A stretch of DNA of 64,000 nt from Bdellovibrionales bacterium CG10_big_fil_rev_8_21_14_0_10_45_34 (GCA_002778785.1 PEZS01000001.1:327666-391665); one strand, 5' to 3'. Counted from the stretch's first letter, positions 9,604-17,189 are shown. The notes: generated by a model from the letters alone, not told the origin. A program made the numbers and translations.

Positions 9604-9838
9604 TTTTTAATCCTCCGTTCAAAAGCAAAATTACAACAGGTCCAGTCTTTGAAAAATAAACTCTCCGTCCATTTTTCCATCTTAACTCAGCCAAACCATC
9701 CCCGAGATTTTTGGCGTCACCAAAATGAGCATGATCTCGGATACGTTGAATTCGTGAGTCAATTTGCATCTGATCTTTTAGATTCAGACTCTCAAACCAT
9801 TCCATAAACTCAGATGTTTGCTCTATTTGAAGTTGCAT
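9542..9838 (-). CDS. toxin, RelE/ParE superfamily (addiction module killer protein)
   Basis: A 98-residue protein matching the phage Gp49-like/addiction-module killer family: FMEWFESLNLKDQMQIDSRIQRI, then LAELRW, GRRVYFSK, VVILLLNGG and a Lys-rich C-terminus with QKARLL. Members are usually ribosome-dependent mRNA interferases. It is the first gene of a two-gene operon with the HigA-like antitoxin (62-base overlap). A perfect 24-bp palindrome lies nine bases upstream of its ATG. It sits at the left margin of the accessory region and may stabilise it; whether it belongs to the integrated element is not resolved. Confidence 0.87.
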   Translation of the reverse strand: MQLQIEQTSEFMEWFESLNLKDQMQIDSRIQRIRDHAHFGDAKNLGDGLAELRWKNGRRVYFSKTGPVVILLLNGGLKNAQKKDIQKARLLLERFTGG

Positions 9839-9846
9839 CTACAAGT

Positions 9847-9870
9847 AATAGTGCCATATATGGCACTATT
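9847..9870. promoter_or_regulatory. 24-bp perfect palindrome, likely toxin-antitoxin operator
   Basis: Symmetric sequence centred on TATA with arms AATAGTGCCATA, just upstream of the toxin start. On the minus strand a TTGACC hexamer immediately precedes it and could be the -35 element, so a bound HigA-like protein would cover the promoter. The palindrome is seen; the binding role is inferred from known toxin-antitoxin autoregulation. Confidence 0.65.
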
Positions 9871-10335
9871 AGGTCAATTAAAAAATAGAACTTTTTCTAA
9901 CCGCCGGTTGGCGCGTATCGACCGGCAACTTTTGTATCGTATTGATATTTCTGAGAAAAAACTTGGTGCGCCCTGTTGGACGAGTTTCGAACCGCTGTCC
10001 TCGATTGTGCTTAAAATTGAATTGGCCGTCAATCTACCATTTTTAATAATATAATCTGACGCTTTGTTTTTTAATAACGACATTTAAGCTAGTCAGACAC
10101 ATCTTGCGTCTGTTCCTTAATATTCCTTTTTAATAAAATCCATTCCCAAGCCACCCCTCCGACCAAATGATTACTCGTTTATCAAAAACACCGCCAGCTT
10201 TAGCTGTCACTGGTTATGCCACTCGTAGATTTAAAATTTTCTTTTTCGGCTGGGTTAACTTGGAGTTCTCAACACCATTTGGGTTTCAGAGTTTTACAAA
10301 AACCCCGAAATGGGTTGGAACAAAAGGAGGATTTT
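9871..10335. other. gap with no convincing gene
   Basis: About 465 bases. Open frames here have no ribosome-binding site and no family resemblance. At 9964-10000 a stretch (TGGTGCGCCC ... TTCGAACC) resembles the 3' end of a tRNA gene on the minus strand, but its T-stem does not pair. It could be a decayed tRNA end or attachment site, or chance. Confidence 0.4.
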
Positions 10336-10521
10336 ATGGCAAAAGTAAAACAAGAAAGACAAGAGGAACAATTCAAACGAGGCCTAGCATTCGTACCGTT
10401 TCACAAAGTGAGAAAAACTAAAAATGGCTCACAGATTTTAATATACCTTAATTCAGGTTCGGCCATTTCTGTTTCTATTAAGTACCTACTAAAAGTGCTT
10501 GAAGGTCAGGGCGAGGGTTAA
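10336..10521 (+). CDS. small basic protein of unknown function
   Basis: A 61-residue protein starting MAKVKQERQEEQFKRG. AAAGGAGG lies five bases before the ATG, an excellent ribosome-binding site, and a strong intrinsic terminator follows the stop. It is therefore probably a real single-gene transcript. Longer overlapping frames that begin upstream lack such a site. A charged N-terminus is followed by a beta-like segment (SQILIYLNSGSAISVSIKYLLKVLEG). I do not recognise the family. It lies at the left part of the mobile element, convergent with the methyltransferase gene. Confidence 0.65.
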   Translation: MAKVKQERQEEQFKRGLAFVPFHKVRKTKNGSQILIYLNSGSAISVSIKYLLKVLEGQGEG

Positions 10522-10535
10522 ACCTCGCCTTTTTT
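10510..10535 (+). terminator. intrinsic terminator
   Basis: Stem GGCGAGG / CCTCGCC with a six-base loop followed by six T residues. It overlaps the stop codon of the 61-residue gene and serves plus-strand transcription. Confidence 0.9.
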
Positions 10536-12429
10536 ATAAAGATAATTCCGATACCGAACCAGCCGTTAAGTGCCTCATAAATTCGAGTTCCGTCATACGG
10601 TTTTGGTAAAACTCCATTCGACTTTTTAAAAAAGCTTTAATAGTTGAGTCTTTAAGCTCCAGCATTGGAATATCAACAAGATTGAGATCTGTCTTTTTCA
10701 CTCGTTGGCGACTTGAGGATGTCCCTCTACCAAGAGCAACAACCTGACTTCTTACAGCTTGTTGTTGAATTAAAAGAAATAATTTCGCTGCATTTAACTG
10801 TCCTTTTTCCTTCGGCTTTAAAACGGCGAACTCTGGGCTACAAGTCCAAGTAGTATTCTCGATTGATGGAATAAAGGTAGCTCTCCAAATATTCGGATTT
10901 AAACATGAAACGAGTATATCACCAGCCTCACAAACTAGAGGCTGCGTAACTGGTGCTTGCGCTAAACACGAGCGAACATCAATCAATCCCGTCTCATCAA
11001 TATCAAGAATAGAAATATGGAGGTGTTTCGAGTTAGCTTTCCGCTCAATTTTTCCAAAATCTCTTCGATGCGTAACTAGACTCTCTAAGGACTTGATAGC
11101 CATAGAAGCATTATCGCTCTTCCTTGACTGGTATTGAATTAAATCAGGAGACAATCGGTCGAAGGACTTCCAGCTTTCCGACCAAGTTAGTATGTCAGTA
11201 TTTTTTTGTTTCACAAAACTACTTGCGATTTTTTCGAGTTGATTTCCATGATTAGACTCGACTCGTTTATTTCCGCTTTTATCAAACCCAATATGTTCGA
11301 TAGTTGCTGTTCCTAACTTTTTAAAGTCAGTATTTTTTCCAATCAGAACAACAGTCGTCTTTGCAACTGTTCCACCGAGAGCAAATGTCACTGTTGGAAG
11401 CGCGAACACTCCGCCAACGGTAAGCTCAACATTATTAATGCGTTCGTAACTAAAAAGTAAGCGAACAAAGTCTTCGGAGTGCGCTATACCATTAGGCAAA
11501 ACTATCCCAAGCACGCCACCACTAGCCAACAAATCCAAGTTTTTCACAATAAACAACCAAGCTGGGTCTATTGTTGCGCCACTATTACTAAAGTTTAAAA
11601 ACTTTAATAATTCAGTGTGGATATGGGACCTAATATTTTCCGTGTATGTGTACTTATTCACTCCAAATGGTGGATTTGTTAGTAAAAGAGCAAACTTTCC
11701 TCTCAGTTTGTCGAGCGAGTCACTTGTCAGTGAGTCTGGAACACAAAAACATTTTGGCTTATTCTCACTTTCCAATAAAAAATTAATCTCGCAAAACTCT
11801 GTATGGATTTTGGACTGGTCAAATAAATAGATTTTTTTGTTAAATGTGTTTTTTTCCGCTTTGTTCTCTAGGGATTTGGCTAGATGGAACATAAATCGTC
11901 CAGTTCCACCAGTGATGTCGCCAGCTACGAAATCACTCTTTTCACTTAACAGTCCGTCCAATACGTTTTTATTCATAATCGCTAATGCCATCTGGACGGT
12001 TGGGGTAACGACTTCTTCTGGGGTGAGGTGAGTACCAAGTCCTTCTCCCGCCTCAAACTTACCCCGTAATAGAGAATTAAAAGCTAGACCTAAAACATCA
12101 AAGTCAGCCGATAAATTATGAATTTTAACTAGAAATCCCAAGACATTTTCTAGTTGAGGCTCAATGTCGCCAAGGACTTGCGAGAGATCATAATCGTCGG
12201 AGCTAAGGTCAAACTTTTTTCGGACGAGATTATACTCATCAACGAATTGGGTGATTGTTGGCGAACCTTTTTTTTCTATAATCGCGTTAAGTTTTCTAGA
12301 GTGCTTTAATACTAACAAAAGACGAGAGACAAAAAATAATGTCTTAGACATAGGCTTTAAGGCCGTATGTGCGTAAATGTAGTCCGCAAAATCTAAAAGA
12401 TGCTGTTCCAAGTTGTTTACTTTACTCAT
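10534..12429 (-). CDS. N6-adenine DNA methyltransferase with fused specificity domain
   Basis: A 631-residue protein. After a helical N-terminus comes THLTPEEVV (motif X-like, as in HsdM), the SAM motif GDITGGTGRF (about 170) and the catalytic NPPFG (about 255), the gamma-class order of HsdM and Type IIG enzymes. The last 200 residues resemble an HsdS target-recognition half (DILVSCLNPNIWRA, TCSPEFAVLKP, SQVVALGRGTSSSRQRV, LVDIPML). The enzyme is therefore a methyltransferase-specificity fusion. AGGGG precedes the ATG. It is divergent from a MamI-like nuclease gene, and together they read as a restriction-modification system. No nuclease motif was seen in this protein itself. Confidence 0.88.
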   Translation of the reverse strand: MSKVNNLEQHLLDFADYIYAHTALKPMSKTLFFVSRLLLVLKHSRKLNAIIEKKGSPTITQFVDEYNLVRKKFDLSSDDYDLSQVLGDIEPQLENVLGFLVKIHNLSADFDVLGLAFNSLLRGKFEAGEGLGTHLTPEEVVTPTVQMALAIMNKNVLDGLLSEKSDFVAGDITGGTGRFMFHLAKSLENKAEKNTFNKKIYLFDQSKIHTEFCEINFLLESENKPKCFCVPDSLTSDSLDKLRGKFALLLTNPPFGVNKYTYTENIRSHIHTELLKFLNFSNSGATIDPAWLFIVKNLDLLASGGVLGIVLPNGIAHSEDFVRLLFSYERINNVELTVGGVFALPTVTFALGGTVAKTTVVLIGKNTDFKKLGTATIEHIGFDKSGNKRVESNHGNQLEKIASSFVKQKNTDILTWSESWKSFDRLSPDLIQYQSRKSDNASMAIKSLESLVTHRRDFGKIERKANSKHLHISILDIDETGLIDVRSCLAQAPVTQPLVCEAGDILVSCLNPNIWRATFIPSIENTTWTCSPEFAVLKPKEKGQLNAAKLFLLIQQQAVRSQVVALGRGTSSSRQRVKKTDLNLVDIPMLELKDSTIKAFLKSRMEFYQNRMTELEFMRHLTAGSVSELSL

Positions 12430-12558
12430 TTTTTCCCCTTAACTTTTCAAAATGTTAGACTAAAATCCAGGCTCTGCAAAGGATTATGATCCGCATCCGA
12501 AATTATCGCATTGCTTCAGGCCTCAAGAAATCACTAGTAATTTCCGAATAGTGGGTCG

Positions 12559-13245
12559 ATGAACGGAAAAAAAACTTATCCACAAAACATCATTGATGCT
12601 CTTCAACTCTTAGACGCACACTGCAAGGCATTCTACGATATTCACCCCATTGCTCATAAGTATAGCCACCCAATTCCAAACGATACTCGTGCTTGGTCGC
12701 AAATCCTCGCATCCGTGTTATCAGGTATCAAAGGTCTCGCTCAAAAAAAAGGAGCAGACCTAAGCGATGGCTCCGACGTAAAAGGTGCAAACTGTTGGGA
12801 GGCTATTGATACTCCAAGATTTAACGGGGTTCTGCCATCAGGCCGGAAATCGGAAACCTCAAAAAAAGAATTAAATGTAACAGCATTGGACGATATTCCC
12901 CGCATCTACTTTGTTCTCTGGGACGACGAGCCAGTAACAAATAATAAGAGATGTAGAGTATGGTGTGTCCGTACAGCAAAGGATAAAGTTTTCCGTTCTG
13001 TAAGTGCCAAATGGTATGAACTAAGAGTGTCTGGTGAAATTAAGAGTGATAACTTTCAACTCCACCCACCTCGCCATCAAAATTCCAATGTCATTCGAAA
13101 CACTTGTGGAAATATAGAAATGCCACTTTTGTTTTCAGCCACGAAAAAAAATAGCCATTTTTCTTGTGACCATTATAATCCCGACGTCATTGAAAATGGG
13201 CTATGCCAACTGGTACAAGCAGAAAATAAGAGACCGAAAAAATAG
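12559..13245 (+). CDS. probable Type II restriction endonuclease, MamI-like
   Basis: A 228-residue protein. Its middle part (SQILASVLSGIKGL, DLSDGSDVKGANCW, IDTPRFNG) and later LYFVLWDDEP-like and FQLHPPR segments resemble, from memory, the MamI family of restriction enzymes. The acidic and Lys residues of DGSDVKGA could belong to a D...(E/D)xK nuclease core. It is divergent from the fused methyltransferase across about 130 bases, so the promoter region is shared. MamI cuts within a split palindrome, which would fit a methyltransferase with an HsdS-like recognition domain. The assignment rests on recalled family features and has not been searched. Confidence 0.6.
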   Translation: MNGKKTYPQNIIDALQLLDAHCKAFYDIHPIAHKYSHPIPNDTRAWSQILASVLSGIKGLAQKKGADLSDGSDVKGANCWEAIDTPRFNGVLPSGRKSETSKKELNVTALDDIPRIYFVLWDDEPVTNNKRCRVWCVRTAKDKVFRSVSAKWYELRVSGEIKSDNFQLHPPRHQNSNVIRNTCGNIEMPLLFSATKKNSHFSCDHYNPDVIENGLCQLVQAENKRPKK

Positions 13246-13330
13246 ATCTTAATCTCTATTCAATCATCAAAATAAAAAACACCCATTTTGGGGTGTTCAT
13301 TAAGTTTAAAGCTACTATGAAATGTCTATC

Positions 13331-13597
13331 CTAATTTAAGTCGCTTTTTGCGATTTCATCAAAGTCAACCCTATACAGCGAACCAATATCCAAAAATACA
13401 TCTAAAAGTTCATTGCTTGGATTTGTTTTTAGCTCTTGCTCCATTTCGTAGATTAGGTCTCTCAATTTATCGCTGTAATCTTGCCAGCTTTTAGAGGACT
13501 TTTTCAGTACCTCCTTTAAATCATAAAAATCGTTATCCAATCGTAATGAGCAAGCCCAAGTCTCACGATTTACCCAGCCATTGTATTTTGTATCCAT
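13331..13597 (-). CDS. small protein with NGWxNRETW motif
   Basis: An 88-residue protein. The start YNGWVNRETWACSLRLDND matches a widespread family of small phage and plasmid proteins with the pattern NGW-NxETW-xxLWLxND, of unknown function. GGGAG lies five bases before the ATG at 13597; a GTG two codons earlier would overlap that site. The rest is acidic and helical. It is the last gene of the minus-strand element operon, but a 120-base gap and its own upstream TTAAATGGA motif suggest separate expression. Confidence 0.65.
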   Translation of the reverse strand: MDTKYNGWVNRETWACSLRLDNDFYDLKEVLKKSSKSWQDYSDKLRDLIYEMEQELKTNPSNELLDVFLDIGSLYRVDFDEIAKSDLN

Positions 13598-13718
13598 ATT
13601 CACTCCCTGTCTTTCGGCGTTGATTTCGGGTTCTCACTTGCGGAAACCCTTAACTGTTAAATGGAGTTTTTTAGGATAGACTGAGATTTTCTGGGCGACT
13701 TTTTAAATTATTTTCTAT

Positions 13719-13919
13719 TCAACTTATATGGAGCTGATTTATCGAATTAAAAATGGCGACATTGTCACGAATAGTAATTAATTCGGCCTCAATTTGCTCT
13801 TGGCTTATCCTTGGATATTTAATTACTAAATCCTGAATGGGCATTTTTAATAAATCTCTCTCATAATCGCTCAAAAAATAATCCCAAGGCAGAAGTTTAA
13901 ACTTTTCTTCGTGAAACAT
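13719..13919 (-). CDS. small acidic hypothetical protein
   Basis: A 66-residue protein starting MFHEEKFKLLPWDYF. GGAGG six bases before the ATG at 13919 decides this start over an ATG five codons upstream. The first 23 bases overlap the end of the papain-like gene, so translation is probably coupled. The segment QDLVIKYPRISQEQIEAEL looks like a small helical bundle. Family not recognised. Confidence 0.55.
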   Translation of the reverse strand: MFHEEKFKLLPWDYFLSDYERDLLKMPIQDLVIKYPRISQEQIEAELITIRDNVAIFNSINQLHIS

Positions 13920-14493
13920 TGTCTTCCTCCACATTTAATCCGAAAAAAATAAGTGTCGTTGGTCGGGAAAAATAAAAGGCACTGAGAAGGAAATCCAGAT
14001 TAGAGCGAAGTCCATCGAAATAAACCTCGCCCTTCTCGCTATGAATAAATGAGACGTGATTAAGAACGTCCTTTGCTTTGTCTCCTGGCTTCGCTGGCAC
14101 CTCCATTAGACTTAAGGCGATACTACCTTGCGAGAGGCGATTTAAAAATATACGCAAAAAAACTTCTTCATTCATTCCGTTGGGATTTATCACGAGCATT
14201 CGGCAAGAGTTGAATGTTGGGTGTTTGTCAATAATGCCCAGTAGCGTTTCAGGTTGAACACTGTTATTTTTTTCATTTGTTAACTCTTGAATGAGTTTCA
14301 TTTCCTCAAAGGGCGATACATTGTCGCTAATTTTAAGACGTTTCTTTAAAGTCAAAATCGCATTAAGTAGTGCGATAGTGGAACAACCACAAGCCCTTGG
14401 GTCTTCAGTCCCCGATTTATCTGGGTCAATAATATTGTAATAAGGGGCCTCGCACGCAGGATTTTTTAATTCGTTTACATCAATGATTTTCAT
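13897..14493 (-). CDS. papain-like cysteine peptidase-like protein
   Basis: A 198-residue protein. The segment ACGCSTIALLNAILTL (about 34-49) places a Cys at the start of a hydrophobic helix, as in papain-fold and C39-like peptidases. The later NHVSFIHSEKGEVYFDG (about 146-162) supplies a His followed by an Asp in beta-strand context. This Cys-His-Asp order is what a papain-like enzyme needs, but the family is not recognised and the match is by eye. The ATG overlaps the stop of the upstream coiled-coil gene by four bases (ATGA). It sits in the mobilization operon, where its role could be as an effector, maturation protease or anti-defence factor. Confidence 0.5.
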   Translation of the reverse strand: MKIIDVNELKNPACEAPYYNIIDPDKSGTEDPRACGCSTIALLNAILTLKKRLKISDNVSPFEEMKLIQELTNEKNNSVQPETLLGIIDKHPTFNSCRMLVINPNGMNEEVFLRIFLNRLSQGSIALSLMEVPAKPGDKAKDVLNHVSFIHSEKGEVYFDGLRSNLDFLLSAFYFSRPTTLIFFGLNVEEDNVSRRKV

Positions 14494-14705
14494 ACTTTTG
14501 CCTCCTGTGGCTGATTAGAAAAAAATGAACTAAATTGTCTTCGAAGACCCTCAAGTCGTTCGCCAAAGGCGACTTCCTTAGCTCGTTTGGTGCGTTCGTT
14601 TTCGGCAAACTTTGTTGTCATTCGCTTTAACTCCTGAACCTCATCGCTCTTTGTCTTTTGCCAACTCAAAATCTCCTCAATAATTTCTTTTTGTGTAAAA
14701 CTCAT
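14490..14705 (-). CDS. small coiled-coil protein
   Basis: A 71-residue, highly charged helical protein (MSFTQKEIIEEILSWQKTKS ...). AAAGGAGGATACGTT before the ATG at 14705 selects this start; a longer frame has no such site. It lies 22 bases after the relaxase-like gene and overlaps the papain-like gene by four bases, so all are probably co-translated. ICEBs1 also has small genes following nicK, but no homology is claimed. The motif TTAAATGGA lies between it and the relaxase gene. Confidence 0.6.
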   Translation of the reverse strand: MSFTQKEIIEEILSWQKTKSDEVQELKRMTTKFAENERTKRAKEVAFGERLEGLRRQFSSFFSNQPQEAKV

Positions 14706-14727
14706 AACGTATCCTCCTTTGTTTCTA

Positions 14728-15498
14728 TTAAATGGAACTTTCATTTATTAAATCCGCCAAATCTGAATTGAACTTAATCCGCTTCATTGCTTGTGCGACG
14801 ACGAGTGATTTAAGTTTTACCGGGTCAACTTTTTCGATAATTGCCTCAGTGATTAAGGCACAACTATCTGTGCCTAACGTACGAAGTTCGAGATTTATTA
14901 AATCTTCGGGCAATGTTGAAAGCTCGTAACACGATAAAAATCGTTCAAGATATTCGTTCCCTTTTTCCTTTTTTATTTGGCTCGACTTACCATAAGCCAC
15001 GAGGGCAAAACGTGAGTTATATGCTTTATAATAGATGATTTCTTTACGTTTCTTGAGCGTATATTGGGTGAGATTTTTAAAATCGCATTCGTCAAGAAGC
15101 CCATAGATTTTTTCATTTCTATTAATGAACGAAATATCCAAACGGCTCACTAAAAACTTAATTCTTCGCTCTTTCAGAAAATCAATGACGGCTTGAGTGA
15201 GAGTGAGTGCGTCTGGTCTTAAGAAAAATAACCCCTTAAATTGGAGAGACTTTTGGAACTGGCGGGCGGATAGAAAAATCTCTTTGCTCTCGCTTTTGTA
15301 CAGAACACGACTACCCCAGGTGGAACTTGTCTGGGACATTTTTAGAAGACTGAAAATCTCGTGTGCTAAGGCGTCGTTTACAAAAAGCGATGAGTTGAAT
15401 GTTAAACCATCTTCGTCTTTTTGTGGTACGAGTAACGACGTTTTTATTTCGTCGTAAATCTGTATATCGAGGTAGTCTATTCTGGCATTTTTTTTCAT
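14728..15498 (-). CDS. Rep_trans/MobT-like relaxase or replication initiator
   Basis: A 256-residue protein. The segment FLVSRLDISFINRN (about 135-148) fits the RxDls strand of Rep_trans (PF02486-type) replication initiators and MobT/NicK relaxases. Further on, EIIYYKAYNSRFALVAYGKS resembles their YxGSR..lRvYdK strand pair, with Tyr residues available as nucleophile, and LINLELRTL resembles the following E-containing strand. It is shorter than NicK (about 350). GGAG precedes the ATG at 15498. It lies immediately downstream of the FtsK-like ATPase, the same order as conQ-nicK of ICEBs1 and orf21-orf20 of Tn916. It likely nicks the element at an origin of transfer or replication. Confidence 0.6.
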   Translation of the reverse strand: MKKNARIDYLDIQIYDEIKTSLLVPQKDEDGLTFNSSLFVNDALAHEIFSLLKMSQTSSTWGSRVLYKSESKEIFLSARQFQKSLQFKGLFFLRPDALTLTQAVIDFLKERRIKFLVSRLDISFINRNEKIYGLLDECDFKNLTQYTLKKRKEIIYYKAYNSRFALVAYGKSSQIKKEKGNEYLERFLSCYELSTLPEDLINLELRTLGTDSCALITEAIIEKVDPVKLKSLVVAQAMKRIKFNSDLADLINESSI

Positions 15499-15502
15499 AA
15501 AG

Positions 15503-15525
15503 TCTCCACACAAAATAAATGGAGA
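15503..15525. other. inverted repeat between ATPase and relaxase genes, possible oriT
   Basis: TCTCCA and TGGAGA separated by an AT-rich 11-base spacer in the 30-base gap between the two genes. In ICEBs1 and Tn916 the nic site lies at this same junction. The repeat is short and includes the relaxase gene's ribosome-binding site, so the oriT reading is a guess from position. Confidence 0.3.
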
Positions 15526-15528
15526 TTT

Positions 15529-16785
15529 TTAAATGTCGTCTTTTAGTATGAATGGCACTTGGACTTTAATAACCTCACCATTGCCTGAAAAAATAAATCT
15601 CCCTGCCTTGAGGGTGGTATCGGTCAAAGTTTTTTCGTCACCAACGAGTAATCGGCTCATCTGGGCTGAGTTCCGTCCCAATAAAAAATTGATTATGTTT
15701 GTACGCTGGAGCGTCAGTTCCTCAACCTTGAGAGTCTGGTTACTTAAGATAATGAACACGCCTGATGAGCGGAAAAGTTGGAGGATAGAGTTTAGAAGTG
15801 ACGAGAGTTTCTCTTCAAGTGAATAATGCTCCTTAAGTCTAATAGTTTCATCGTCGCTTTCCTTAGTAATGCGAACACTCGGTCGCGGGGTCATATACTG
15901 CGAGAGTTCGTCCGCAATAATTAAAAATGGTTTCGGAGTTGGCTTTAGGTCAGGATACTTATCTTTAATTTTTAACCAATGAGAAATCGTAATACCGTTA
16001 TCTGCGAGATATTTTCGATACTCATCGATTTCTTTTTTATAGTCCTCAAGTACTGCCACCGCCTCTTTTAGCTCGTCTAAAAAAATGGGATTAAATGATT
16101 TGGCATTATACTTCTTTATGAGCGAGTGAAAATCTGTGCCTTTGGCGTCCAAAATTAAAACTCTGTAATGCTGCTCACCAGTGTTTTTAATCCAAGTATC
16201 AAGAAATGAACTGGCGACCGCCATAATTGAATTACCCTTGCCACCACCAGCCAGGGCAAAAATGCCTAGCGAAAAATCACCTTTGCGCAAATCTAAAATC
16301 AAATCATCGCCAAGAGCGTTTTTGCCAAGCCAGTATTGGCCCACCTCAAGGTTTCTAGGGCAATCAGTCATTGCGAGGGTTTGCTTAAAACTTTCAGTGT
16401 GAAACACGATTTCTCGTTGTCTCCAAGGGAACCGGGGATTTCTTACAGAAATATGCTCAATTTTTTTATCCCAAATGTGTTCGAGGTGTTCCTTTAGACG
16501 TTCAAAATCAAGGACTGCCAATTTGGGATTATATTTAGCGAGTACAATATTATTTTTATCCCGATAAATCTTAATCCGAGAGGCGATAACCTTTTCTCTA
16601 ATGACTTTGGTGCTTGGGTCAATAAACAGTTTTTTCTTTTCGTAATAAAGGCCGAGGGCTTTTAGGTCTTTCATTCGGTAGCGGAAATGATTTTTTATCT
16701 TCTGATAGTAAAATACAAGTAGCCCCACTCCAAAGAGCGAGGCCACAAGTACCGCAACTATTTTCATATTTGCGAGGGAAATCAT
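15529..16785 (-). CDS. FtsK/TcpA-like DNA-pumping ATPase (coupling protein)
   Basis: A 418-residue protein: one N-terminal membrane segment (about 8-27), a basic linker, then an FtsK/HerA-type ATPase. The P-loop region reads ALAGGGKGNS, where FtsK has GTTGSGKS. The invariant Lys position is Asn, with a Lys two residues earlier. Walker B is FLIIADEL. The C-terminal SNQTLKVEELTLQRTNIINF, RLLVGDEKTLTD and GRFIFSGNG segments follow FtsK closely. Length and single-domain layout fit TcpA/ConQ coupling proteins more than FtsK itself. It probably delivers the relaxosome to a conjugation pore at the inner membrane. Its start is three bases after the preceding stop. Confidence 0.72.
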   Translation of the reverse strand: MISLANMKIVAVLVASLFGVGLLVFYYQKIKNHFRYRMKDLKALGLYYEKKKLFIDPSTKVIREKVIASRIKIYRDKNNIVLAKYNPKLAVLDFERLKEHLEHIWDKKIEHISVRNPRFPWRQREIVFHTESFKQTLAMTDCPRNLEVGQYWLGKNALGDDLILDLRKGDFSLGIFALAGGGKGNSIMAVASSFLDTWIKNTGEQHYRVLILDAKGTDFHSLIKKYNAKSFNPIFLDELKEAVAVLEDYKKEIDEYRKYLADNGITISHWLKIKDKYPDLKPTPKPFLIIADELSQYMTPRPSVRITKESDDETIRLKEHYSLEEKLSSLLNSILQLFRSSGVFIILSNQTLKVEELTLQRTNIINFLLGRNSAQMSRLLVGDEKTLTDTTLKAGRFIFSGNGEVIKVQVPFILKDDI

Positions 16786-16787
16786 AT

Positions 16788-17063
16788 TTATTTCGCCTCT
16801 ACTTTTTTAAGAATGCGCGTGTACGACTTTACAGTTCGTCCATCGGCAATATGAAATTGTTCGACCTCCAATAGATGTTCTCCTACCGGAATGTTCTGGA
16901 GCGATTTACAGCGAATGAAATCAGGAGCCGATAAGGTATTTGTGACCTTACGCTCACTCTCTAGTATGACGACCCACTTAAGATTTTTGCTTAAGTCTTT
17001 TTCGTCGGTCGCAGGGACACACTCAACCACTTTTGCTTTTAGATACTGAACTATTTTTGCCAT
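16788..17063 (-). CDS. small beta-rich protein, first gene of mobilization operon
   Basis: A 91-residue protein starting MAKIVQYLKAKVVECV. GGAG eight bases before the ATG at 17063 decides the start; a longer upstream frame would run through the large palindrome. It is predicted by eye to be mostly beta-strand. Its place directly before a ConQ-like ATPase is that of HelP (DUF961), the small OB-fold processivity factor of ICEBs1 and Tn916. Sequence similarity to HelP is not evident, so that role is only a positional guess. Confidence 0.55.
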   Translation of the reverse strand: MAKIVQYLKAKVVECVPATDEKDLSKNLKWVVILESERKVTNTLSAPDFIRCKSLQNIPVGEHLLEVEQFHIADGRTVKSYTRILKKVEAK

Positions 17064-17152
17064 TTTATTTCTCCTTTGTTTTGGTGGCGTAATTGCCAAC
17101 CGAGAAATTAAATGGAAAATCTCAAAAGTAGATTTTTTGTGGGTATATAATG

Positions 17153-17189
17153 CCAGTTTTGGGGGTATTACATATACCCCCAAAACTGG
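17153..17189. promoter_or_regulatory. large perfect inverted repeat between regulator and mobilization operon
   Basis: Arms CCAGTTTTGGGGGTAT and its exact complement, 16 bp each, around the spacer TACAT. It starts directly after the stop of the XRE gene and lies about 90 bases upstream of the small beta-rich gene. In gene direction it is followed by CATTATATACCC, not a U-run, so it is more likely an operator or transcript-stability hairpin than a terminator. Confidence 0.6.

Larger units (their letters stand above)
13657..17116 (-). repeat. recurrent short motif TTAAATGGA upstream of four element genes
   Basis: The plus-strand nonamer TTAAATGGA (TCCATTTAA in gene direction) occurs at 13657-13665, 14728-14736 and 17108-17116. 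A one-base variant, ATAAATGGA, is at 15515-15523. These lie 59, 22, 44 and 16 bases upstream of the starts of the genes at 13597, 14705, 17063 and 15498. All four are in the same orientation within one element. It may be a regulator site or a promoter -10-like element; the range given spans the four copies and is not a continuous feature. Confidence 0.5.

Noticed and set aside
9874-10083. 69-residue minus-strand frame upstream of the toxin gene
   Set aside because: No ribosome-binding site and no family resemblance; part of it is the tRNA-like stretch.
10167-10421. 84-residue plus-strand frame
   Set aside because: Out of frame with the 61-residue gene, which has a far better start signal; overlaps it.
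15529-16785. Reading the ATPase as a filamentous-phage Zot/pI protein
   Set aside because: It has an N-terminal, not C-terminal, membrane segment, FtsK-like C-terminal strands, and no coat-protein genes nearby.
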